Assembly: GCA_014379235.1 (NCBI GenBank)
Contig: JACMMD010001092.1
Location: forward strand, 1-8,105
Source of the DNA: Anaerolineae bacterium
GTDB taxonomy: Bacteria > Chloroflexota > Anaerolineae > Aggregatilineales > Phototrophicaceae
Direction: 5' to 3'
Length of the DNA: 8,105 nt
Below are positions 1-6,019 of the stretch, piece by piece. Numbering within the stretch: position 1 is the stretch's first letter; each line of letters opens with the position of its first letter. The position numbers were made by a program, and so were the translations under genes. The notes beneath the pieces were generated by a model. It was not told the DNA's origin. It did not search any database and saw only the letters and a program-made list of their open reading frames with translations.

Positions 1-1512
1 GAAGGGGATCACGAAGGCGATGCGGTTATACAGCGCGACCATCACCAGCATGAGGCCGGTTTCGCATATGTCGATGCTTTCATCACGCAGCAGCACTGCC
101 AGCACAATCGTCTGCGGGATCAGCAAGAAGGTCATATAGCGCGGCAAATCCGAACCGCCATAAAATGATAGTCCAAGCATGACCAGCAGATAGAACACCA
201 GAAACGCCTTATAGCCTGCCAGCCTTGCCCACGTTCGGCGCAAGCGTCCTCGTGTCGAAAGCATGATGGTCGGCAGCAAGTAGCTGACGAACGTGAACAG
301 CAGATTGTAGTTGCGTCCCATCGATAGCGGAATCTCAACCAGTTCGTTGAGGAACTCCGGGTTATTGGTGGGGTCGGCGCGTTGTGCGGTGCCCGTCACC
401 GGAATCAACACTCGCGGCAGCAGCAGAACCGCCGCCGTCGCTGCCAGAATTACGGCGATCCATATCAGCGCTTTCACCGAGCGCGTTTGCCGGAACTCTC
501 GCAGCAGCGTGAAGCACAAGAACAAAGGCGGGATAATCAGAAATTCGCGGGTCAGCAGCCCGACGCACGATGCTAGCAAACACAACACAATCCGCCGCTC
601 GAACAGGGCGATCACCGCTACGATCAGCAGCGGATAGGCCAGATGATCGGGGCGAGAAGCATCGAACAGCAGAAATTTGACGTTGAACATCGACAGCGCG
701 GCCACGCTCATCACCACCAGCGACTGCCCGACACTGGCCTTGAAGTAACGCGCTAAGGCGAACACGCCGACTAACTGCGTCACCGCGCCAACATAAGCGA
801 CCACCATGAAGCCCGTCCACGTCGAGACACCGAATGTTTGCGTCAAGACCCGCGCCAGCATCGGCACGACAGGGCGATAAGCGAAGGGCGCGACGAGGTT
901 CGGGTTGCCGAGAATGCCATTCTCCGCCATGCCGACGTAGTGAATCGGATCCCATGCTACCCGCGTCAGGTCGATGGTGTTGGTCAGCAGGTCGATGGCC
1001 ACGACCCAGACAATGGCCAGAATTACCGCAATAACGTAACCATCTGTAGGGGCACTGCGCGAAGCGCCCCTACGAAGATACAATCCTATCGCAGCCAGCA
1101 CTACCGCTGCGAACAACAGCGCCCGCACCCACCACAATGACGACCACACGACAATCTCGTTCAGAAAGTATTCGCGGCCTGTGCCATCGTTGAAGATGAC
1201 GCCAAGCCGCGGCCCCTGCGCGCTCTCGTTGAAGGTGACGCACTGTTCGCCCGCGCCGACCTGTCCCTGCCCGTTGAGATACACCTCGCGGATGCCGTCG
1301 ACTGACCAGCGCACATTCACGCATTGGTTGGGAAAGATAATCACGTCTCGCTCGGCGGCGAAAAATACTGTGGATTCGCTGTATGTGTCAGTGATGCTGA
1401 TCGGCTGCGGGTTAGCTTGTCGCACAAAAGCTAAAACGATAAGAACGGTAAAAACGATAAGGGCGCTTAATAGCAGCAAGCGAGAACTACGCTGAAAGTA
1501 ATTCAATTCCAT
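1..1512 (-). CDS. Multi-pass membrane protein, possible GT-C-type glycosyltransferase, N-terminal part (cut by left edge)
   Basis: The frame is open from ATG at 1512 to base 1, giving 504 codons with no stop; the C-terminus lies outside. Order of parts: basic N-terminus and TM helix (about 12-30); an extracytoplasmic, probably beta-rich domain (about 35-120) with two cysteines (C64, C91) around a 'VRWSVDGIREVYLNG' stretch; TM helix (about 124-146); a short linker (147-157) encoded largely by an interspersed palindrome; then many hydrophobic helices. After the third helix, W187-D188...Y192, AENG and 'FAYRPVVPML' (210-219) resemble the first luminal loop of GT-C polytopic glycosyltransferases, where an acidic residue is catalytic. 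That is inference; no family could be searched. The preceding gene stops 8 bases upstream and no clear Shine-Dalgarno is visible, which suggests coupling. It is the last visible gene of the operon. Sure as a gene; function uncertain. Confidence 0.82.
   Translation of the reverse strand, partial: MELNYFQRSSRLLLLSALIVFTVLIVLAFVRQANPQPISITDTYSESTVFFAAERDVIIFPNQCVNVRWSVDGIREVYLNGQGQVGAGEQCVTFNESAQGPRLGVIFNDGTGREYFLNEIVVWSSLWWVRALLFAAVVLAAIGLYLRRGASRSAPTDGYVIAVILAIVWVVAIDLLTNTIDLTRVAWDPIHYVGMAENGILGNPNLVAPFAYRPVVPMLARVLTQTFGVSTWTGFMVVAYVGAVTQLVGVFALARYFKASVGQSLVVMSVAALSMFNVKFLLFDASRPDHLAYPLLIVAVIALFERRIVLCLLASCVGLLTREFLIIPPLFLCFTLLREFRQTRSVKALIWIAVILAATAAVLLLPRVLIPVTGTAQRADPTNNPEFLNELVEIPLSMGRNYNLLFTFVSYLLPTIMLSTRGRLRRTWARLAGYKAFLVFYLLVMLGLSFYGGSDLPRYMTFLLIPQTIVLAVLLRDESIDICETGLMLVMVALYNRIAFVIPF
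1046..1073. repeat. GTAGGGGC-type palindromic repeat inside a coding sequence
   Basis: Arms GTAGGGGC (1046-1053) and GCCCCTAC (1066-1073) flank a 12-base centre. Read as minus-strand mRNA the stem extends to 11 pairs with one G-U and a 6-base loop. The outer arms are identical to those of the palindrome at 5426-5455. It lies inside the membrane protein gene and encodes residues 147-156 (RRGASRSAPT), between two predicted TM helices, without breaking the frame. Confidence 0.8.
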
Positions 1513-1520
1513 GCAGAACG

Positions 1521-2048
1521 CTAATTGCTTTCTGGCTCTGGTGTCGCAGGTTGTTCAGTGAAAATATGCGGAGCAAACTGTCTAAGATCGTTCGCCAATT
1601 GTGATTTGATAAAGCTCTCATCTAATGCATTTTTCGGAGTGAACGCATGAATTCTGATAAACGTGGTTTGTTGTTGCGTAGGCTTCCCGGCCTTCGTGAC
1701 AGGCACAGGTTCGCGCAATTGGAGAGAGACTAACTTGCGATAGCCTTGCCGCTTAATGATGAAGCTTTGTAGATTGTGCCATGTTGAGAAAACCGTTTGA
1801 AAGGGCGACTGGTAAGTTATCCCATTCGGGTCGAGTATGAGTTTCATTTTTGGCGATAGCTTATACATTCCATAGACGTTATAAGCGGCCAAGCATCCGA
1901 TGGATATGGAGAATAGACCGTCGGCTAAATTTGTTGAAAGCTGCGTTATACCAGCATATAAGCAAATGATCGTACAGCACGATAGAAACAGCCCTAAGCT
2001 AAACATTTGAGCGCGAATGCGTGCTGACACAGAATAGGTTTTCGTCAT
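1521..2048 (-). CDS. Small two-helix membrane protein with PH-like cytosolic domain (paralog B)
   Basis: 175 aa. Two TM helices (about 15-34 and 44-62) are followed by a soluble domain (65-165) with alternating hydrophobic pattern, beginning 'LILDPNGITYQ' and containing STW-N (88-92). This helical hairpin followed by a beta domain resembles bacterial PH-domain (bPH) membrane proteins; no function is established. It aligns along the soluble domain with the gene just upstream: L-x-P-x-x-I, S-T-W-x-N, R-x-x-V-S-x-x-L-x-x-P, and a shared ending of the type LxxD(I/L)R...PH(L/I)F. Start ATG at 2048 has CAGGG about 10 bases upstream; the gap to the upstream gene is 19 bases. Three 60-base lines counted by hand gave about 43-47% GC, against 55% for a line in the neighbouring paralog, so its composition looks atypical. 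The C-terminal tail is rich in P, E and Q. Confidence 0.83.
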   Translation of the reverse strand: MTKTYSVSARIRAQMFSLGLFLSCCTIICLYAGITQLSTNLADGLFSISIGCLAAYNVYGMYKLSPKMKLILDPNGITYQSPFQTVFSTWHNLQSFIIKRQGYRKLVSLQLREPVPVTKAGKPTQQQTTFIRIHAFTPKNALDESFIKSQLANDLRQFAPHIFTEQPATPEPESN

Positions 2049-2067
2049 CGCTTTTTTGCCCTGCGAA

Positions 2068-2688
2068 TCAATTCACCTGTGACCAGCGCTGCTGAAAGAG
2101 ATGCGGCTCTCGTGCGCGAATGTCTCGCCCAAGACCGCTTTCTTGAAGCGGCGCGAACAACGGCAAAAACGAATCGAGCGGAATGTGATACGGCGCTTTA
2201 GGCCGTCCTTTCGGATTGCCCTTGTACTGTGGCGGGTTGACCAGCACGAATGAGACACGGTGACGCCCGATTGGGCCGCCGCGCACGAAGCCGATACGCT
2301 CGACGTTATCCCACGAGGTCGATATCACGTCATTGCCATTGCGGAGTTCGATGCTGGTTGGAGTCAGGAACAGGTAGCGCAAGCGCCGCCGTTCCGCCCA
2401 CTGGTAAATCCAGTAGGCTGTCAGGATGAAGATCGCCGCCAGTGGCATAATCAGGAACAGTCCCACGTTCACATGATCGCCGTCTTGGAGTGCGGCCAGC
2501 AGGGGCACGACCAGCGCGCCGATTCCGAGCGCCACCATCATGAAGGCGAGAATCAGCAGGGGCAGACGGTTGATACGCGGCGTCCGGTACACGGTGCGCC
2601 CGCCGCCGGAACTGCTCGAAGCGCCGCCAAGTGGCCCGGTTTGCGCCCGTGCTGGACGTGGTGGCTGATTGGGTTGTCCGCGCTGCAT
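2068..2688 (-). CDS. Small two-helix membrane protein with PH-like cytosolic domain (paralog A)
   Basis: 206 aa. A disordered N-terminal tail (1-38) rich in P, Q, G and S, including a SSSSGGG run, precedes two TM helices (about 42-66 and 76-97). A basic turn (ERRRLR, 99-104) marks the cytosolic side, followed by a beta-rich domain (105-180): 'YLFLTPTSIELRNG', STSWDNVERI (123-132) and RVSFVLVNPP (144-153). The pattern fits a bPH/EbsA-like PH fold anchored by a helical hairpin. That is a fold-level guess; no catalytic residues are apparent. It is followed 19 bases later by its paralog at 1521-2048. Start ATG at 2688 is well supported by a strong Shine-Dalgarno. The gap from the VOC gene is 14 bases, so it belongs to the same operon. 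Confidence 0.86.
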   Translation of the reverse strand: MQRGQPNQPPRPARAQTGPLGGASSSSGGGRTVYRTPRINRLPLLILAFMMVALGIGALVVPLLAALQDGDHVNVGLFLIMPLAAIFILTAYWIYQWAERRRLRYLFLTPTSIELRNGNDVISTSWDNVERIGFVRGGPIGRHRVSFVLVNPPQYKGNPKGRPKAPYHIPLDSFLPLFAPLQESGLGRDIRAREPHLFQQRWSQVN

Positions 2689-2695
2689 TGGTTTA

Positions 2696-2704
2696 CTCCT
2701 TCCT
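2696..2704 (-). promoter_or_regulatory. Strong Shine-Dalgarno for paralog A
   Basis: Minus-strand AGGAAGGAG ends 7 bases before the ATG at 2688 and overlaps the TAG stop of the VOC gene (2703-2705). It is the best ribosome-binding site seen in the window and fixes this start. Confidence 0.75.
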
Positions 2705-3068
2705 AAAGCGGCTGAATGAACTCGACGCGGTTGCCGAACGGGTCGCGGAACTCGAAGCGCTCGAATCCCTCAATCGGTACGGAGTCCAACACTTCGATGC
2801 CATTTTCAATCAGCCGTTCGCGCCATGACTCTACGTCGTCCACTTGATAGGCGAGATGCGCTTTGGTCAGGGTGCGGTCTACGCCTTCTTCCGTGCCGAC
2901 GTGAACTTGCAAATCTCCAAGTTCGACCCAGAAGCCGCCGCGCCCTTGCAGCGATTTTGGCTTGTCGATCTCGCGCAGTCCCAACAGGTCGCAGTAAAAG
3001 GCGCGGGCTGCGTCCTCTGTGCCTTTGGGGATGGTGATCTGCGCGTGATTTAAGCGCGTGATTCTCAT
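2703..3068 (-). CDS. VOC-superfamily (glyoxalase/bleomycin-resistance fold) protein
   Basis: 121 aa, the usual size of a single-module vicinal-oxygen-chelate protein made of two beta-alpha-beta-beta-beta units. Visible pattern: first strand LNHAQITIP with H8, helix 'DAARAFYCDLLGL', FWVELGDLQVHVG (46-58), AHLAYQV (70-76) with H71, and the final 'RDPFGNRVEFIQ' with E116. H8, H71 and E116, perhaps with H56, sit where metal ligands usually occur, so it could be a metal-dependent lyase, dioxygenase or resistance protein; the substrate cannot be told. Its ATG overlaps the TGA of the upstream PepSY gene by four bases (ATGA at 3065-3068), indicating translational coupling. Confidence 0.93.
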   Translation of the reverse strand: MRITRLNHAQITIPKGTEDAARAFYCDLLGLREIDKPKSLQGRGGFWVELGDLQVHVGTEEGVDRTLTKAHLAYQVDDVESWRERLIENGIEVLDSVPIEGFERFEFRDPFGNRVEFIQPL

Positions 3069-4024
3069 GCGACCCCCAGAATATCGCCATTGATCGCATC
3101 GACCATCAATTGGTTTACACCGACTTCAATCGCATACATCAGCCTATCCCCATCGTATTCGAGTTCCATGCGGCGGGCTGTTCCGCCGTCTAAAAAGCCT
3201 TCTGCAACTTCCAGCGCTTGAACGCCAGAAATCACAGGCGTGCCGGCCAACATCTCATCAGAGACCGCACTTCGCCCATCGCTGTCGTTTTCAGCTAAAC
3301 TGCTTCGCACGATAATGTCGATGAGTTCTACGGGTTCTGTATCCCAGTTGCCATCTTCTTCGTCCTCGCCCTCGAGGATTAGTCCTACGCCGGATACATA
3401 GTATTTATGTTCAAGGACATCCGGTTCTAAGGGCGTCCATTCATCGGTCATCAGCACATTCTCGAACGAGCCGTAAGCTACCGTAGTCGATTCGGTCAGG
3501 CTGACTACCGCCGCCATGTCCTCGGCCAGATTGGGATAATACTCCTGATGATAGGTATCACCCACGTCCGGGTCGCCGAGCATAATTAGTCCCGGCTGCG
3601 CGCCATTCACGCCTGCTTCCCACGAGCCTTCGCTGCTGACCATCATGCCATTTTCATAGCTCCGCGCCGCTTGACCCATAAACCAGACACTTCCTTCACG
3701 GTCTTGCGCGAACCAGTCCAAGGTATCGTCAATCAGCTCGCCATTCAGCCACGATGTATCGCGCACGACACGGCAGGGGATACCGAGAATCTGCTCGATA
3801 TCATGCAGCACGGTGACTTCGGTGCGCTCCGTGCCTTCCTCGTTTGTTTTTTCATAGATAAAGGTTGTGCCGGGTATCAAGGGAAAATAAGGATTATCGA
3901 TCTCAGCGTCGAAGCCCACAAGCTCCGCAATCAGCCGAGAACCGTCCTGCGCGCTGGCTTGACCGCCACAGATGTTCAAGATCAAGATATAGACAATCAA
4001 TGTCAGCTTGGCTCGTGTCACCAT
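3065..4024 (-). CDS. Exported protein of unknown function with C-terminal PepSY domain
   Basis: 319 aa from the ATG at 4024. A GTG three codons upstream is in frame but lies inside the Shine-Dalgarno AAGGTGG, so the ATG is preferred. A signal peptide is clear: R4/K6, hydrophobic core 7-19, and probable signal peptidase I site ASA|QD after A25. The mature part begins with 'NPYFPLIPGTTFIYE' and contains 'LDWFAQDREGSVWFMGQ', GSWEAGVNGAQPG and 'HKYYVSGVGLILEGE'. I recall this set of motifs in secreted proteins of no assigned function from several phyla. The last 62 residues (258-319) match a PepSY domain: a helix around ALEVAEGF, then strands ending VDAINGDILG. PepSY domains are often linked to inhibition of secreted proteases, but many have other roles. 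The stop overlaps the VOC start. Acidic tracts (EDEED) fit an extracellular location. Confidence 0.88.
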   Translation of the reverse strand: MVTRAKLTLIVYILILNICGGQASAQDGSRLIAELVGFDAEIDNPYFPLIPGTTFIYEKTNEEGTERTEVTVLHDIEQILGIPCRVVRDTSWLNGELIDDTLDWFAQDREGSVWFMGQAARSYENGMMVSSEGSWEAGVNGAQPGLIMLGDPDVGDTYHQEYYPNLAEDMAAVVSLTESTTVAYGSFENVLMTDEWTPLEPDVLEHKYYVSGVGLILEGEDEEDGNWDTEPVELIDIIVRSSLAENDSDGRSAVSDEMLAGTPVISGVQALEVAEGFLDGGTARRMELEYDGDRLMYAIEVGVNQLMVDAINGDILGVA

Positions 4025-4029
4025 GAGAA

Positions 4030-4036
4030 CCACCTT
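4030..4036 (-). promoter_or_regulatory. Shine-Dalgarno deciding the PepSY-protein start
   Basis: Minus-strand AAGGTGG, with AAGG 8 bases before the ATG at 4024. The alternative GTG start (4031-4033) is part of this motif and therefore unlikely. It lies between the GNAT stop (4041) and the ATG. Confidence 0.65.
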
Positions 4037-4040
4037 GTTT

Positions 4041-4550
4041 CTACGAATCCTTCTTCTCGATTTTCCAGTATATCAGGCCGCCGCTTTTGCCTGTACGCCG
4101 CATCCCGATTTTCTCTAACACACGGCGTGAAGCGGCATTCGTATCCAAACAAGCGGCGGTCACACGCTCAACGTCAGGCTGCATCCACGCCCATTCTACC
4201 AGCGCGCGTCCCGCTTCCGTCGCGTAGCCCTGTCGCTGATATGCGGGCAAAATGCCGTAGCCCAGTTCGATTGCGCCATCTTCCGGTTTGCCCTTGAAGC
4301 CGATGTCGCCAATGACCAGACGCTCCATGCTGCGAACGATCACCCACACGCCCCAACCGACCAGCGACGAGTCGCGCTTGAGGTCGCGGATATAATAAGG
4401 CAAAAAATCCAGCAGGTCTTCCGGCGGCCATCCCGGTGGAATATGAGCGTTAATGCGCTGGCCTGCTGAAAGTTTATCGCGCAAGGTATCAGCGACCAAT
4501 TCCGCCGTAAGCGCCACCAGTTCGAGGCGCTCGGTTTGGACATCCAGCAT
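4041..4550 (-). CDS. GNAT-family N-acetyltransferase (RimJ/RimL type)
   Basis: 169 aa from ATG at 4550, which begins MLDVQTERLELV, the normal N-terminal strand of RimJ/RimL-like enzymes. A GTG at 4589 would add 13 residues (repetitive AKAAKA) and overlap the upstream stop; neither start has a good Shine-Dalgarno, so the start is not certain. The family moves an acetyl group from acetyl-CoA to an amine on a protein, small molecule or drug. Motif A is ELGYGILPAYQRQGYATEAG, with the pyrophosphate-binding QRQGYA loop (about 105-110). Motif B follows: 'AACLDTNAASRRVLEKIGM', with the typical N-x-x-S-x-R-V-L-E-K-x-G-M. The acceptor cannot be predicted. It sits 22 bases after the Yip1-like gene and 16 bases before the PepSY gene. 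Confidence 0.9.
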   Translation of the reverse strand: MLDVQTERLELVALTAELVADTLRDKLSAGQRINAHIPPGWPPEDLLDFLPYYIRDLKRDSSLVGWGVWVIVRSMERLVIGDIGFKGKPEDGAIELGYGILPAYQRQGYATEAGRALVEWAWMQPDVERVTAACLDTNAASRRVLEKIGMRRTGKSGGLIYWKIEKKDS

Positions 4551-4560
4551 GGCGGTTGTC

Positions 4561-4578
4561 GCTTTAGCTGCTTTAGCG
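4561..4578. repeat. Short tandem repeat at the start of the GNAT gene
   Basis: Two tandem 9-base units, GCTTTAGCT and GCTTTAGCG, overlap the last codons of the Yip1-like gene. On the minus strand they read as two CTAAAGC units just ahead of the ATG at 4550. They resemble the TAGCCTTTAGC core at 7062 and 7776, but are short enough to be chance. Confidence 0.4.
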
Positions 4579-5343
4579 CGGGAAGGCACTGTTCGATGGC
4601 ATTGACTGGGCCCATTCTTGTAACTGCGGCCCGAATAACGCGGCGAACGCGCAGAAGACCATGAAAGTCAGCGCAACCATAATCACCATGAGGATAAGGA
4701 TTGAGCCAATGGTGCGCCCCCATGTCAGCTCATGAATGGCTTTGATCGAGATCGCGTAAAGGACGAACGAATATAAACCGATCAACGTTCCTATCTGGCT
4801 CAAATCAATACCGCCAGATGTTGTGAGGAACAGTGCCACCAACCCGATCACCGCCGCGACAATTTGAAGCGGCGCGCTAAAGGCCGCGTTCGCGTAAGCA
4901 AGCCGCTCGTAACTGCCCATGCCGCCGAACTGCCGCGATGCCCAGTGAGTGATCGTCATCGACAGCATGAACAAAGGTACGGACAGAAGCACGCCAATCG
5001 GTATCGCCCACATCGAAATCGTGAGTATCTGGCCGGTCATTTCGGCGGGAAAAAGTTCACGAATTTCCGGCTGGTTAAGCGCTTCGGGCAGCAGCGAGAG
5101 TTGCAGCAGCGAAACGGGCAGCGTGAAGATCGTGCTGGCCAATACCCATAGATAAGCCGTCCGTGCAGAAGCGTTGGGGTCATTGGCGATACGCCGCGCC
5201 GTTTCTTCGCCGGGGCGCAGGATGGCCATGCGCCATGTTTCGTACCACGAGAGCGTCTCCGCCGGTTTGGGTTTGCCACCCGGCACGATTGGCGTTCCCG
5301 ATGAAGGCGGCTCTGGTTCGTAAAAATCGAAGTCAGACGACAT
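4573..5343 (-). CDS. Yip1-like five-helix integral membrane protein
   Basis: 256 aa. A proline-rich cytosolic tail (1-33) with acidic residues precedes an amphipathic 'WYETWRMAILRPGEETARRI' segment (33-52), the W...P pattern that comes before the membrane domain in Yip1/YIPF-type bacterial proteins. Five hydrophobic helices follow at about 62-85, 105-133, 152-174, 183-204 and 211-238. 'SYERLAYANAAFSAP' (144-158) between helices 2 and 3 matches the conserved region where Yip1 proteins carry a short motif before a P-containing helix. Bacterial members have no firm function; eukaryotic Yip1 proteins act in vesicle traffic. It is the first gene of the seven-gene block, directly downstream of a promoter candidate. 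AAGGA lies about 11 bases before the ATG at 5343, a loose ribosome-binding site. Confidence 0.85.
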   Translation of the reverse strand: MSSDFDFYEPEPPSSGTPIVPGGKPKPAETLSWYETWRMAILRPGEETARRIANDPNASARTAYLWVLASTIFTLPVSLLQLSLLPEALNQPEIRELFPAEMTGQILTISMWAIPIGVLLSVPLFMLSMTITHWASRQFGGMGSYERLAYANAAFSAPLQIVAAVIGLVALFLTTSGGIDLSQIGTLIGLYSFVLYAISIKAIHELTWGRTIGSILILMVIMVALTFMVFCAFAALFGPQLQEWAQSMPSNSAFPR

Positions 5344-5387
5344 GGTGGTGCATGTCCTTATGGATAAGTTCGGATGATAATAAACGG

Positions 5388-5417
5388 AGTATAACGCCGC
5401 GACCTATACGCTGTCTA
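5388..5417 (-). promoter_or_regulatory. Sigma70-type promoter candidate for the seven-gene block
   Basis: On the minus strand TAGACA (5412-5417, 5/6 to the consensus -35) and TATACT (5388-5393, 5/6 to the consensus -10) are 18 bases apart. Transcription would begin near 5380 and leave a leader of about 37 bases before the ATG at 5343. It lies just downstream of the palindrome at 5426-5455. Prediction by eye only. Confidence 0.55.
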
Positions 5418-5425
5418 CGTGAAGC

Positions 5426-5455
5426 TGTAGGGGCACGATGCATCGTGCCCCTACA
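5426..5455. repeat. Perfect 30-base palindrome (GTAGGGGC family)
   Basis: The left half TGTAGGGGCACGATG (5426-5440) is the exact reverse complement of the right half (5441-5455), with no spacer. It begins 6 bases after the yjjX stop codon and could fold as a hairpin in yjjX mRNA, with a few central bases unpaired. No T-run follows on the minus strand, so it is not a classic intrinsic terminator. It shares its arms with the copy at 1046-1073, so it is an interspersed repeat that may double as an RNA 3' end. Confidence 0.88.
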
Positions 5456-5461
5456 TAATGG

Positions 5462-6019
5462 CTAAAACGTCAACTGCGGGTTCTTGAACGGAATCAGGGC
5501 TAGCATGACAGCCTGCTCGTAGAAGGCAGCGCGGTCAATCACGTTGTCAGTGAGGATTCCAACCGAGCCGTTATCCTGCTTGGAGTTCGAGCGTCCGAAA
5601 ACTTTGTCGTCAGCGTCGCCAAGTTCATCGCCCTGACGCACCAGCGTCGCCACTTCTTCGGGCACAATGAACGTTCCGGTTCGCCCTTTGCCGAGCTTTT
5701 CATCTGTGGCGGAAATCACGACGACCCACGCGAATACCTGCATCTCGATGCCGTTGGTGCCGCTGTTGGTTGGGGTGTCCTCGATGCCCCCTTCAATGCC
5801 CACCCAATAATCGACGTCGGGTGATGTAGACTGCGCGGCCCGCGCACGGTTGACCGCGCCGCGCAAGGTTTCGTCGCTGGTGAGCGGCTGATCGCTAACG
5901 CCGGACGGCACGGATACGCCGCGCGCCTCGAATGATTCGTCAGTCATCATGCGCTGAAAGCCGGCCAGAGCCGCCCGGATTTTGACCGGGTTTTGTGAAG
6001 CAACAACGATAACGGGCAT
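5462..6019 (-). CDS. yjjX: Inosine/xanthosine triphosphatase, YjjX/DUF84 family
   Basis: 185 aa, close to the usual family length. The family hydrolyses ITP and XTP (deaminated purine nucleoside triphosphates) to diphosphate plus phosphate, which keeps non-canonical bases out of RNA and DNA in the cytosol. Motifs in order: VASQNPVKI (6-14), the nucleotide-binding start; 'SGVSDQPLTSDETLRGAVNR' (39-58); YWVGIEGGIE (71-80); 'VFAWVVV'; GRTGTFIVP (112-120); GDELGDADDKVFG (130-142); and 'KQDNGSVGILT' (147-157), all matching YjjX as I know it. No key segment is missing. Its ATG (6017-6019) shares one base with the upstream stop in a TAATG arrangement, so its translation is probably coupled to the SDR gene. 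Confidence 0.95.
   Translation of the reverse strand: MPVIVVASQNPVKIRAALAGFQRMMTDESFEARGVSVPSGVSDQPLTSDETLRGAVNRARAAQSTSPDVDYWVGIEGGIEDTPTNSGTNGIEMQVFAWVVVISATDEKLGKGRTGTFIVPEEVATLVRQGDELGDADDKVFGRSNSKQDNGSVGILTDNVIDRAAFYEQAVMLALIPFKNPQLTF

Noticed and set aside
362..955. Minus-strand open frame of 197 codons in a different frame from the large membrane protein
   Set aside because: Its product is Arg/Asp/Ser-rich without recognisable domain, while the overlapping frame reads continuously from 1512 to 1 with coherent TM helices. It is a shadow frame in GC-rich DNA.
1433..1461. 11-base direct repeat AAAACGATAAG (1433-1443 and 1451-1461)
   Set aside because: It falls in the first TM helix, where repeated LIV codons easily yield such identity; not evidence of an element.
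3671..4297. Plus-strand open frame of 208 codons
   Set aside because: It spans parts of two well-supported minus-strand genes (PepSY protein and GNAT) and encodes no recognisable domain.
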